Below, one piece after another: positions 1 to 7,892 of a stretch of DNA of 54,929 nt. Under the pieces are notes generated by a model. It saw only the letters and a list, made by a program, of their open reading frames with translations, made no database searches and had not been told where the DNA came from. The stretch comes from Bacteroidales bacterium (GTDB taxonomy: Bacteria; Bacteroidota; Bacteroidia; Bacteroidales; UBA1556), in contig JAGLCR010000045.1 in NCBI GenBank assembly GCA_023146135.1, positions 1 through 54,929 of the forward strand. The letters are read 5' to 3'. The translations under genes were made by a program, and so were the position numbers. How positions within the stretch are numbered: the stretch's first letter is position 1; each line of letters begins with the position of its first letter.

Positions 1-86
1 GCCCAAAAGTCGACTAAGACAATGTCTTTGCTAAGCACCTCATCAAAATTGGGCATATTCACTGTAATTATTGTTGATGTATCCAT
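1..86 (-). CDS. thioredoxin family protein (5' part only)
   Basis: Reading the minus strand from an ATG at 86 gives 28 codons to the window edge, ending in VLVDFWA. That is the beta-strand just before the WCGPC redox site in thioredoxins, and a preceding FDEVL matches the usual N-terminal helix. The CxxC active site itself lies outside the window, so redox activity is inferred from the family. A second in-frame ATG ten codons later (start MPNFDE) is an equally good start. It is divergent from the yjbQ-like gene. The identification is fairly sure, although only the N-terminus is visible. Confidence 0.75.
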   Translation of the reverse strand, partial: MDTSTIITVNMPNFDEVLSKDIVLVDFW

Positions 87-210
87 TTATCTAAATATTT
101 GATTGCAAAATAAATCAAAATACCTTTTGCATTTTTATGATGTTTATCTTATTAACGTATTTTAATAGTCGAAGAAGAAGATAAATCCTTACAAACCATA
201 ATCATTTATA

Positions 211-218
211 TACTTTTG
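211..218 (+). promoter_or_regulatory. Bacteroidota -7 promoter element for yjbQ
   Basis: TACTTTTG matches the TAnnTTTG -7 element of the primary sigma factor of Bacteroidota. It lies 25 bases before the ATG at 243, so the in-frame TTG at 216, which overlaps it, cannot be the translation start. No clear -33 TTG was seen. Confidence 0.6.
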
Positions 219-242
219 CAATTATTACTAAGCAATATACAA

Positions 243-653
243 ATGATAAAGCAAATAGAAGTTGTGCTACCAGCCTATAAACGAGGTTTTCACTTAATAA
301 CTAAGCATATTGAATCTATGCTGGATAGTTTACCAGAAACCGGAATGTTAAATATTTTTCTTAGGCATACATCGGCAGGGATTTGTATTAATGAGAACGC
401 TGACCCAAGTGTGCGATTTGATTTTGAAACCGTATTTAATAAGTTAGTTCCAGAAAATGATCCTGATTATACTCATGTTTTTGAAGGAGATGATGACCTA
501 CCCGCTCATATAAAATCGAGCTTAAGCTCAGTAAGTATTAATATTCCTATCCAAAACCACAGATTGGCATTGGGCATATGGCAAGGGATTTACCTCGGTG
601 AGTTTCGAAATAATGGAGGTAAGCGGAGTATTTTATGCACTATTTATCAATAG
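243..653 (+). CDS. yjbQ: YjbQ/UPF0047 family protein (possible secondary thiamine-phosphate synthase)
   Basis: This 136-residue protein has the family signatures HTSAGICINENADPSV in the first half and the LGxWQGIYLxEFR stretch near the C-terminus. The length is normal for UPF0047. Some members show weak thiamine-phosphate synthase activity when overproduced, but the physiological role is unsettled and the enzyme name should be treated as tentative. The ATG at 243 was chosen because a promoter element at 211-218 rules out the upstream TTG. It is divergent from the thioredoxin gene and probably monocistronic, followed by a 226-base spacer with a hairpin. A thiamine-binding MTH1187 family gene lies 3.5 kb downstream. 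Confidence 0.85.
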   Translation: MIKQIEVVLPAYKRGFHLITKHIESMLDSLPETGMLNIFLRHTSAGICINENADPSVRFDFETVFNKLVPENDPDYTHVFEGDDDLPAHIKSSLSSVSINIPIQNHRLALGIWQGIYLGEFRNNGGKRSILCTIYQ

Positions 654-687
654 AAAAGTGCAATGTGCAAGTGGTAGCAGCGGCATC

Positions 688-716
688 CTCCTTTTTCATT
701 TTTTTTGAAAAAGGAG
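688..716. repeat. intergenic inverted repeat (hairpin) after yjbQ
   Basis: CTCCTTTTTCA at 688-698 and its perfect complement at 706-716 form an 11-bp stem around a loop of seven T. No T-tract follows, so it is not a standard terminator. The next 60 bases or so (to about 780) are clearly more GC-rich than the surrounding spacer, which suggests a dispersed intergenic element. No second copy is present in this window. Confidence 0.5.
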
Positions 717-848
717 ATATAGCGAATGACACGACCTGTGTGCGGCTCGAGCTAAGGATAGGTTGCGCCCAAAATAAAGCCTTAAAAAACATGTTAAAAA
801 CTCCTTAAACATTTAAATCTATTTAAGCCATAGAAAATTGCTTTTTAG

Positions 849-856
849 TATTTTTG
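849..856 (+). promoter_or_regulatory. -7 promoter element for the TPR gene
   Basis: TATTTTTG matches TAnnTTTG and lies 23 bases before the ATG at 880, a typical short leader. Confidence 0.5.
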
Positions 857-879
857 TATTGATATAATAATATGCTCGC

Positions 880-2298
880 ATGGAAGAAGAATATGAAGAA
901 TATAGTACTGAGGATGTAAAAAAGCTCATCGTTCGCTTTGAGTCTAAGCTTGCGTCAGGCGGTGCAACTTATTTTGATGTGGAAGAGTTTGAAGAGATTA
1001 TTGATTATTATGACTTAAATCAAAATACCAATCGCTTGGAAATTGCTTTGCTCTCCGCTTCGGATATTCATCCCCATCATATCAATTTCAAAATAAGACA
1101 AGCTCAAAGACTTTCGGCAAATAAGCGATATAATAAAGCGGTTAAGCTACTTGAAGAGTTGATAGGGATTGAGCCTAACAATTTTCTTATTCGTCAATCA
1201 TTGGCTCATGTGTACAGCCGAATGAAAAAGCATGATAAGGCTATTGAGTGCTACGAAGAAACCATAAAACGCGGGGCTAATGCCAAAGATTTGTGGATGA
1301 ACATTGCCTATGAATACGAAAGTATTGGCGAGTACACAATAGCTATTGAGTACCTTGAGCGTGTTTTGAATGAAGGTAATGACATAGAGGATGAAGGTGC
1401 ATTATATGAGATTTTGTTTTGCTATGAAATGATTAAGGAGCATGAAAATAGCATTCTATTTTTTCAGAAATGGGTGGATGAACACCCTTATTCAAAAGTG
1501 GCTTGGTTTAATTTAGGCATATCCTATAGTAATATGGAGCTCTTTGAAAAGGCCATTGAAGCATACGACTTTACCACTGCCATTGACGAAACCTTTGCTT
1601 CGGCCTATTTTAATAAGGCCAATGCGTTGATTAATCTGAAGAAATATCGCAATGCAATTACGCAGTTTCAAGAAACCTTTCATTATGAAGAGCCTGACGG
1701 AGTAACTTATATGTATATCGGCCAGTGTTACGAACATTTGGATGATTTGGATGGAGCCGTACGAAATTATATGCAGGCCGTAGAGACAAACGACCGATTG
1801 GCCGAGGCATGGGTTAATATAGGCTTGGTTTACGAAAAGCTTAATAACTATAAAAAAGCACTTCCTTTTATCATTGAGGCTGTAAAGCTTGAACCTGATA
1901 ATATGGATTTTCAATACCTTTTGGGCGATGCTCTTGTGGAGTTAGAAAACTATGATGAAGCATTGAAGACCTACGAATTAGTTGCACAAAACAAGGCTGA
2001 CAATAAAGATATTTGGTATGATTTGGCTGGTGTTTACTGGGAAGTTGGCCAAATAATGAAGGCTAAAGAAACCTTAGAAAAAGGGCTACTTGTTGACAAG
2101 AATAATTGTAAAATCTATTTTCGTAAATTTGAGTTTGCCTACGAACAAGGTCGTACTAAAATCGCTTATGAATATTTAAGTCAGGCTTTGGAAATAGACA
2201 CCCAAATAACAATACAGTTGATGAGTGAGGCTGCTATGCTTAACACAGACGACAACCTGATTGCACTAATGGAAGAATACCAACAGAAAAATAAATAG
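880..2298 (+). CDS. tetratricopeptide repeat protein
   Basis: This 472-residue, acidic, soluble-looking protein has no signal peptide or membrane segment. From about residue 65 to the end it is a run of roughly a dozen 34-residue TPR motifs, with typical helix signatures such as AVKLLEELIGIEPNN, AIECYEETIKRG, AIEYLERVL, AIEAYDFTTAID and ALKTYELVAQN. TPR arrays are protein-protein interaction scaffolds, and nothing in the sequence names the partner. It lies 6 bases before the DUF368 gene and is probably co-transcribed with it, which hints at a cytoplasmic partner of an envelope process. Similar TPR proteins are common in Bacteroidota. Confidence 0.9.
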   Translation: MEEEYEEYSTEDVKKLIVRFESKLASGGATYFDVEEFEEIIDYYDLNQNTNRLEIALLSASDIHPHHINFKIRQAQRLSANKRYNKAVKLLEELIGIEPNNFLIRQSLAHVYSRMKKHDKAIECYEETIKRGANAKDLWMNIAYEYESIGEYTIAIEYLERVLNEGNDIEDEGALYEILFCYEMIKEHENSILFFQKWVDEHPYSKVAWFNLGISYSNMELFEKAIEAYDFTTAIDETFASAYFNKANALINLKKYRNAITQFQETFHYEEPDGVTYMYIGQCYEHLDDLDGAVRNYMQAVETNDRLAEAWVNIGLVYEKLNNYKKALPFIIEAVKLEPDNMDFQYLLGDALVELENYDEALKTYELVAQNKADNKDIWYDLAGVYWEVGQIMKAKETLEKGLLVDKNNCKIYFRKFEFAYEQGRTKIAYEYLSQALEIDTQITIQLMSEAAMLNTDDNLIALMEEYQQKNK

Positions 2299-2304
2299 AA
2301 ACAT

Positions 2305-3216
2305 ATGATAAAAGAGTATTTTATAATAATGATTAAAGGCATGGCTATGGGTATAGCAAATGTAATACCTGGTGTCTCTGGGGGTACAATAGCCCTTATA
2401 ACAGGTGTATTTGAACGATTGATAAACGCAATAAAATCATTCGACCTCAAGGCAATAAAACTACTGATGACAGGTAAAATAAAAGAGTTTTTCGCTTATA
2501 CTGACCTAGGTTTTCTTATCGCTATTTTCGCAGGCGTGGGCTTCGCTATTATACTTGTTGCTAAAGTTTTTGAATTCCTTTTTGAACAATACCCTGTATT
2601 TATTTGGTCCTTCTTTTTTGGTTTAATATTGGCCTCCATCTATTTTGTAGGCAAAACTATTGAGAAATGGCGATTGAGTGTTTATATCACTTTTATTATA
2701 GGAACAAGCATTGCATTATTATTTACTTTTCTGACTCCTGCAACTGAAAACGATGGTTTTTTATACCTGGTACTATGTGGCGTTGTTGCCATTTGCTCCA
2801 TGATTTTGCCAGGTTTATCTGGCTCATTTGTATTGATTCTTTTGGGTAATTACCAGCTAGTTGCCATTGATGCAATTAACAATTTCAGGCTCGATGTGCT
2901 TATTCCTGTTGGCATTGGAGCGGTTGGCGGACTCATTGCATTTTCGCATATACTATCATGGCTATTTAAGAAATTCAAAGACCAAACTATTGGTGCTTTA
3001 ACTGGTTTTATACTTGGATCCTTAGGGATTATTTGGCCATGGAAAAACGCTATTGAAGAAAGTTTTGGTGATAAAGTGAAAGTTGTTGGATATGATTTCT
3101 TTTTACCAGACATAAATTCGGAGTTTTTTATTGCAGTAACCATTATGATTGTGGGAATTGCAAGTATTTGGCTAATGGAACGTAGCGCCGCTGAGGTAGA
3201 AGAAGCCAAAGCATAG
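2305..3216 (+). CDS. DUF368 membrane protein (polyprenyl-phosphate transporter family)
   Basis: This 303-residue polytopic membrane protein has about eight hydrophobic segments. The family hallmark GMAMGIANVIPGVSGGTIA is at residues 12-30, and a related re-entrant-type motif, MILPGLSGSFVLILLG, is in the second half, as expected for an internally duplicated fold. DUF368 (PopT) proteins have been shown in other bacteria to recycle undecaprenyl phosphate across the cytoplasmic membrane. That function is inferred here from family membership. The gene follows the TPR gene by 6 bases and precedes aroE by 45 bases on the same strand, so the three may form one transcript. Confidence 0.88.
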   Translation: MIKEYFIIMIKGMAMGIANVIPGVSGGTIALITGVFERLINAIKSFDLKAIKLLMTGKIKEFFAYTDLGFLIAIFAGVGFAIILVAKVFEFLFEQYPVFIWSFFFGLILASIYFVGKTIEKWRLSVYITFIIGTSIALLFTFLTPATENDGFLYLVLCGVVAICSMILPGLSGSFVLILLGNYQLVAIDAINNFRLDVLIPVGIGAVGGLIAFSHILSWLFKKFKDQTIGALTGFILGSLGIIWPWKNAIEESFGDKVKVVGYDFFLPDINSEFFIAVTIMIVGIASIWLMERSAAEVEEAKA

Positions 3217-3261
3217 CTGTTAGATTAGCATTTTCAATAAAACACATAATACATACTAATT

Positions 3262-3996
3262 ATGAAGCAATACGCTCTTATTGGCAAAAATCTAGACCAT
3301 TCATTCTCGGCTAAATATTTTAATGCTAAATTTGAAAAGGAAGGAATTATCGATTGTCAGTTTGATTTAGTTGAACTAGATGATATTAATCAAATTAAAG
3401 ATTGGGTAAAAAATAATCCTGAGCTTAAAGGTTTTAGCGTAACCATTCCTTATAAAGAATCGATTATCCCTTATCTTGATGAAATGAATGTGGTGGTAGA
3501 AGATATTGGAGCCTGTAATTGTGTAAAAGTAGAAAACGGGAAACTCATTGGTTATAATACCGATATTGATGGTTTTATGTCTTCCTTTTTGGCAATAATG
3601 GAAATGCATCACGACTCGTCAATAGTGCTGGGAAATGGTGGTGCATCAAAAGCTGTAGTACACTCTTTAGAACAATGGTCGTTAGATCCATTGGTGGTAG
3701 CTCGTAATCCTAAAAACGAAAACGAATTAGCATGGAATGATCTTACCAAAGAAATGATAAGCCAACATAAAATTATCATTAATACCACGCCCCTTGGAAT
3801 GTTTCCTAATGAGGATAAATGCCCTGATATTCCTTACGATGGTATCAATCGTTTTCATTTAGTTTACGATTTGATATATAATCCTGAGAAAACTTTATTT
3901 CTAAAAAAGGCGGAGAATCAAGACGCCACCATTAAAAACGGAATGGAGATGTTAGAGCAGCAGGCCGAAACAGCATGGATTATTTGGAACTCATAA
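3262..3996 (+). CDS. aroE: shikimate dehydrogenase
   Basis: The 244-residue product is at the short end for AroE. It reduces 3-dehydroshikimate to shikimate with NADPH. The substrate-binding start is present as DHSFSAKYFNAKF (residues 12-24). The catalytic Lys is K65 in VTIPYKESI, the catalytic Asp is D101 in GYNTDIDGF, and the nucleotide-binding turn is LGNGGASKAV (about 123-132), a slight variant of the usual GAGGA. Four other chorismate-pathway genes lie in the window, but none is adjacent. It is preceded by the DUF368 gene and no separate promoter was recognised. Confidence 0.95.
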   Translation: MKQYALIGKNLDHSFSAKYFNAKFEKEGIIDCQFDLVELDDINQIKDWVKNNPELKGFSVTIPYKESIIPYLDEMNVVVEDIGACNCVKVENGKLIGYNTDIDGFMSSFLAIMEMHHDSSIVLGNGGASKAVVHSLEQWSLDPLVVARNPKNENELAWNDLTKEMISQHKIIINTTPLGMFPNEDKCPDIPYDGINRFHLVYDLIYNPEKTLFLKKAENQDATIKNGMEMLEQQAETAWIIWNS

Positions 3997-4104
3997 AATA
4001 GTTTGAATTGGTTATTTTTCAGGTCTAATTACTGCACTCATCCAATTTTTAGTGCTAATTTTCATTTTATGCACTCATGGTGTTCATTTAATTGAATTTC
4101 TACT

Positions 4105-4112
4105 TAAATTTG
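4105..4112 (+). promoter_or_regulatory. -7 promoter element for the MTH1187-type gene
   Basis: TAAATTTG matches TAnnTTTG, 25 bases before the ATG at 4138. It probably starts a transcript that includes the Nramp-like gene. Confidence 0.5.
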
Positions 4113-4137
4113 AGGCTCAAACAATAAAAACAATATT

Positions 4138-4452
4138 ATGTCAACAATATTAAATTTCGCCATATTCCCAACCGATAAAGGAGACAAAGGTGCAAGCGAA
4201 TATGTGAGCAAGGTGCTCAAGATGATTGCAGAAAGTGGAGTTCCATACAAACTAAATCCTATGGGAACAAGCATAGAAACTGACACTCTGGAAGAAGCTC
4301 TTGAAATAGTCAATAAATCATATAAAGTATTAGAACCATTCTCAGAGCGAGTTTATTCTGCTATCACTATCGACATTCGCAAAGGGCGTAGCAATGGTAT
4401 GAAGCAAAAGATTGAAAGCATTGAGAAGCGTATCGGAAGCGTTGAGCATTAA
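4138..4452 (+). CDS. MTH1187/UPF0045 family thiamine-binding protein
   Basis: The 104-residue protein has the family pattern: an N-terminal strand (LNFAIFPTDKG), the conserved PYKLNPMGTSIETD centre (about residues 39-52) and a C-terminal IDIRKGRSNGMKQKIESI. Members form ferredoxin-like dimers or tetramers, and some bind thiamine or related pyrimidines. They are thought to be carriers or sensors rather than enzymes. The length is typical. The gene is 72 bases upstream of the Nramp-like transporter on the same strand, which would fit a small-molecule-handling pair, but that link is only inferred. Confidence 0.88.
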   Translation: MSTILNFAIFPTDKGDKGASEYVSKVLKMIAESGVPYKLNPMGTSIETDTLEEALEIVNKSYKVLEPFSERVYSAITIDIRKGRSNGMKQKIESIEKRIGSVEH

Positions 4453-4524
4453 AATTAATATGTTTAATATTTGAGGTGATAAATTGATTTCCACTTTATT
4501 TCAAAAAAAACATAAATAAACATC

Positions 4525-5784
4525 ATGACAGGCAAGCAACTAATTAAAGTGATGGGCCCGGGTCTTCTATATGCTGGGGCAGCAATAGGAGTTTCGCATT
4601 TGGTACAATCCACACGTGCAGGCGCTGGATTTGGATTCGAATTAGTATGGATTATTATTATAGCCAATATTTTGAAATATCCATTTTTCGAATTTGCTCC
4701 TCGCTATACTTCCGCCACTGGCGAAAATCTTATACGCGGCTATGAAAAAATTGGCAAATGGGCTGTTTGGCTCTATGCAGGAGTAACCATAGCCTCCATG
4801 TTTGTTTTGCAATCGGGGGTTACTATTGTTACTGCCGGGCTTTTAGGCAATGTATTTGGATTTGAGCTATCAGCATTTTGGCTTAGTGTATTTCTTTTAA
4901 TAATAACCATGGTATTGCTTATTGTTGGCAGATATAGTTTGCTCGACAAACTTATAAAGTATGTGATTGTGATTCTTGCACTTTCCACCGTACTAGCGGT
5001 GTTTAGTGCTTACTTCAAAAATGGTTATCATCCAAATCCAGAGTTTATAAAATTATTTAGCTATGATAATCCAATGGATGTGGCTTTCCTGATTGCCTTC
5101 TTTGGATGGATGCCAGGCCCCATTGACATTTCCATATGGCAGTCGATTTGGGCTGAGGCTAAAGCTAAAGAGACTAAAGTAAAAGTTACACGCAAAGAAG
5201 CGATGCTTGATTTTAAGATTGGTTATTTCGGCACAGCCTTTTTAGCCCTTGGTTTTCTTAGCTTAGGTGCTTTAGTGATGTATGGTTCTGGCGAAGAATT
5301 TAGTGGGAGCAGTTTGGTGTTTGCGGGTCAACTAATAAAGTTATTTACTTCAAGTATTGGCCCTTGGGCGTATCCTGTAATTGCAACAGCAGCACTAGCT
5401 ACCATGTTTTCCACTACCCTCACCTGCTTCGATGCTTATTCGCGAGTGATGGTTCCAACAACACAAATACTGATTCCTAAAATGAATATTAAAAAGACCA
5501 AGGCCGACCGCAATTTATGGTTTTTATGGATGGCAATTCTTTTTACTGGCACAGTGGTAATACTTGGTTTCTTTGTGAGTAGCATGAAAGGAATGGTAGA
5601 TTTTGCTACTACTTTAAGCTTTGTATTAGGACCTGTGCTAGCAATATTGAATTATATGGTTGTTACTAGTAAGCATATGCCTCAAGCTGATCGCCCAAAG
5701 CCTTTTCTTAAGTGGTATGCGATAATAAGCATGTTGCTTATGACAAGCTTTAGTTTATTCTTTATTGTTTGGCGGTTCTTTTAG
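4525..5784 (+). CDS. Nramp-like membrane transporter lacking the canonical metal-site motifs
   Basis: This 419-residue protein has about eleven hydrophobic segments and the overall layout of the SLC11/Nramp family. The first transmembrane segment reads GPGLLYAGAAIGVSHLVQST instead of containing the D-P-G-N metal-binding motif. The segment equivalent to TM6 reads FFGWMPGPIDISIWQS, with MPG where Nramp transporters have M-P-H. Classical Mn/Fe transport is therefore doubtful. Related branches transport Mg2+ or have unknown substrates. It follows the thiamine-binding gene and ends 34 bases from a convergent gene, with no obvious terminator between. Confidence 0.75.
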   Translation: MTGKQLIKVMGPGLLYAGAAIGVSHLVQSTRAGAGFGFELVWIIIIANILKYPFFEFAPRYTSATGENLIRGYEKIGKWAVWLYAGVTIASMFVLQSGVTIVTAGLLGNVFGFELSAFWLSVFLLIITMVLLIVGRYSLLDKLIKYVIVILALSTVLAVFSAYFKNGYHPNPEFIKLFSYDNPMDVAFLIAFFGWMPGPIDISIWQSIWAEAKAKETKVKVTRKEAMLDFKIGYFGTAFLALGFLSLGALVMYGSGEEFSGSSLVFAGQLIKLFTSSIGPWAYPVIATAALATMFSTTLTCFDAYSRVMVPTTQILIPKMNIKKTKADRNLWFLWMAILFTGTVVILGFFVSSMKGMVDFATTLSFVLGPVLAILNYMVVTSKHMPQADRPKPFLKWYAIISMLLMTSFSLFFIVWRFF

Positions 5785-5818
5785 TTTATTAGTCAACGAA
5801 TAATTATACAATACCAAC

Positions 5819-6376
5819 TTAATCATTCAAATGATTTGTCTCTATTTTGAATACGTGGTGATGCAAGGAATCAGTACTTAACTCTTCAAAATATGTACTG
5901 CGAATAATCAATGTGTCATTGGTATTAATATCCTCCATGCCTTTTGTGAATTGTAAAAATATGGTATCATCTTTTATCCTATACTCACCCTCAGCACTTT
6001 TATTGGAAAGGAAATTTCCTGGATTGTGATAAAAAGTTCCATCCTCTCTAAAACTTAAAGAAACATAAGTTACCGTATGCTCACAATACCCACCTAATAC
6101 AATTGGGCTTTTAAAGTATTCTATAGCTTTTCCAATGGGATTATAAATAATAATAACTAAGGATAATGCACTAATTAACAATGGCATTACGATAGATATG
6201 TTAAAGGATTTATTTAGGATAATGCTTATAAAGTAAATTAAAGAAAGGCCTAGCAAGGCAATTAACACCACAAAACCAAACATTGATAAATACACAATCC
6301 AAAACCCGTCAGCATTAAAAACAATGTACTTAGAAATGATTAATACAAGGGCTAAAATATAGAGAGCTTTTTTCAT
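5819..6376 (-). CDS. hypothetical membrane protein with C-terminal beta-rich domain
   Basis: This 185-residue protein was not recognised. Three hydrophobic segments occupy about residues 4-22, 30-54 and 60-80. After them, residues 90-185 look like a small extracytoplasmic beta-sheet domain (YVSLSFREDGTFYHNP, GEYRIKDDTIFLQF), a pattern seen in lipocalin-like META/DUF stress domains that compare a full and an empty state. It lies 43 bases downstream of the sigma-54 regulator on the same strand, so it may be the last gene of that transcript. Function is unknown. Confidence 0.6.
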   Translation of the reverse strand: MKKALYILALVLIISKYIVFNADGFWIVYLSMFGFVVLIALLGLSLIYFISIILNKSFNISIVMPLLISALSLVIIIYNPIGKAIEYFKSPIVLGGYCEHTVTYVSLSFREDGTFYHNPGNFLSNKSAEGEYRIKDDTIFLQFTKGMEDINTNDTLIIRSTYFEELSTDSLHHHVFKIETNHLND

Positions 6377-6419
6377 TATTTATCGTTTATTGCAGTCTGC
6401 AATTAGATAACAAAAAGTA

Positions 6420-7583
6420 CTATTTAGCCAAAGGTTTCACATAAAGCTCTATATCCTTTTCATCTACATTTTGATCACAAAGAATAGCTAAACGCTCCAC
6501 AACATTGCGCAATTCACGCACATTACCGCTCCAAGGCATATCTTCCAACATTTTTAACGCTTCAAAAGAATAAGCTAGAGGTGCTTTACCATTGGCAGCC
6601 GAAATATCCTCCATAAAATGCTGTGCCAATACGGAAATATCGCCTTTACGCTCTCTTAAAGCGGGCACCTCAATTACAATTACACTTAAGCGGTGGTATA
6701 AATCCTCGCGAAATTTTCCTTTAGAAATTTCCTCAGCCAAATTTTTATTAGTTGCAGCAATCACGCGCACATCTACCGATATCTCTTTCTCGCCTCCTAC
6801 TCTACTAATCTTATTCTCTTGCAAAGCACGCAATACTTTTGCCTGTGCCGATAAACTCATATCACCTATTTCATCCAAAAACAGGGTTCCCCCATGCGCT
6901 TGCTCAAAATTTCCTTTTCGTTGTTTGTGTGCCGAGGTAAAGGCTCCTTTCTCATGGCCAAACAACTCACTTTCTATAAGTTCAGATGGAATAGCAGCAC
7001 AATTAACTTCAATAAATGGAGCTTTTGACCTCACTCCTTTTTCATGTAGCCAATGTGCAACCAGCTCTTTTCCTGTCCCATTTTCACCAGTGATAAGTAC
7101 ACGAGCATTGGTTGGTGCTACCCGTTCAATCAACTCCTTAATACTTGAGATCTGCTCCGACTCGCCAATCATCTCATACTTTTGACTCACCTTCTTTTTA
7201 AGCACTTTTGTTTCAGTGATAAGCTTTGATTTATCCATTGCATTACGCAAGGTAATCAACAAGCGATTCAAATCCAATGGCTTTGCAATATAATCAAACG
7301 CACCAATCTTAATAGCTTCAACGGCAGTCTCGATATTCCCATGCCCCGAAATCATAACTATGGGGGTGTCAGTAAACTTCATCGACTCTTCCAAAACCTC
7401 AATCCCATCCTTACCCGGCATTTTTATATCGCAAAGAATCATATCAAACTGCTCGTTTTTAATCTTCTCTAAACCTTCAATACCATTGGCAGCTTCTTCT
7501 ACTTTATATTTTTCATACTCCAAAATCTCACGTAGTGTACGCCTGATTGGAGCTTCATCATCTATTATCAATATTTTTGCCAT
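6420..7583 (-). CDS. NtrC-type sigma-54 response regulator without a DNA-binding domain
   Basis: The 387-residue product, started at the ATG giving MAKILIIDDE, has a receiver domain (residues 1-115) with phospho-acceptor D52 and conserved K101. A sigma-54 AAA+ domain (about 138-370) follows, with Walker A GENGTGKE at 166-173, the sigma-54 loop as GAFTSA at 213-218 (canonical GAFTGA), Walker B GGTLFLDEIG, and WSGNVRELRN near 351. The protein stops at 387, where NtrC relatives continue into a Fis-type helix-turn-helix. That domain is absent, and no reading frame downstream supplies it. It would activate RpoN polymerase without specific DNA binding, as FlgR does in Helicobacter. The partner histidine kinase is not in the window. 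A 50-residue membrane-protein gene ends 7 bases upstream. Confidence 0.92.
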   Translation of the reverse strand: MAKILIIDDEAPIRRTLREILEYEKYKVEEAANGIEGLEKIKNEQFDMILCDIKMPGKDGIEVLEESMKFTDTPIVMISGHGNIETAVEAIKIGAFDYIAKPLDLNRLLITLRNAMDKSKLITETKVLKKKVSQKYEMIGESEQISSIKELIERVAPTNARVLITGENGTGKELVAHWLHEKGVRSKAPFIEVNCAAIPSELIESELFGHEKGAFTSAHKQRKGNFEQAHGGTLFLDEIGDMSLSAQAKVLRALQENKISRVGGEKEISVDVRVIAATNKNLAEEISKGKFREDLYHRLSVIVIEVPALRERKGDISVLAQHFMEDISAANGKAPLAYSFEALKMLEDMPWSGNVRELRNVVERLAILCDQNVDEKDIELYVKPLAK

Positions 7584-7590
7584 AAGTATG

Positions 7591-7743
7591 TTATTTAATA
7601 CCAAGTGTTTGCAGCTTAACTATCATGAAAATAATGAATACTATAAAAAGAAAAATAGTAATCCACAACAGCCATCCAAACTTATTAAAATGCTCTTTAT
7701 GAGTCTTTTTCGTTTGGAAGTACTGCTTATTCAAATCGCTCAT
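7591..7743 (-). CDS. small single-pass membrane protein upstream of the sigma-54 regulator
   Basis: On the minus strand an ATG at 7743 opens a 50-codon frame ending in TAA at 7593-7591. The product begins MSDLNKQYFQTKKTHKEHFN, a charged, Lys/His-rich 20-residue head. One hydrophobic segment follows, rich in Trp, Ile and Phe (about residues 23-42), then a short tail, KLQTLGIK. The positive-inside rule would place the N-terminus in the cytoplasm. It ends only 7 bases before the regulator start, so the two should be translated from one message. No family is recognised. The coding call rests on clean frame, spacing and composition. Confidence 0.6.
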   Translation of the reverse strand: MSDLNKQYFQTKKTHKEHFNKFGWLLWITIFLFIVFIIFMIVKLQTLGIK

Positions 7744-7892
7744 TACTTAAACTGATTGTTTACTCCTATATATTTTATAAAAGTAAATATATTTTTCACA
7801 CTTGAAACAATGCTTCTTCTCCATGTAGAAGGCTAAAACGCCGTTTAAACGAACACTAACTTTCTTGATTTAAGTTTTATAAGAGATATAAA

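Noticed and set aside
1513-1914. 133-codon minus-strand frame inside the TPR gene
   Set aside because: It is antisense to a strong TPR coding frame, shows no domain and has no promoter. It is a shadow frame.
6377-6419. missing helix-turn-helix of the response regulator after a frameshift
   Set aside because: Only 43 bases separate the stop from the next gene, so no room exists for a DNA-binding domain in any frame.
6592-7185. 197-codon plus-strand frame inside the sigma-54 regulator gene
   Set aside because: It lies fully opposite conserved AAA+ motifs and its composition is Ser/Phe-rich, as expected for a reverse shadow of that code.
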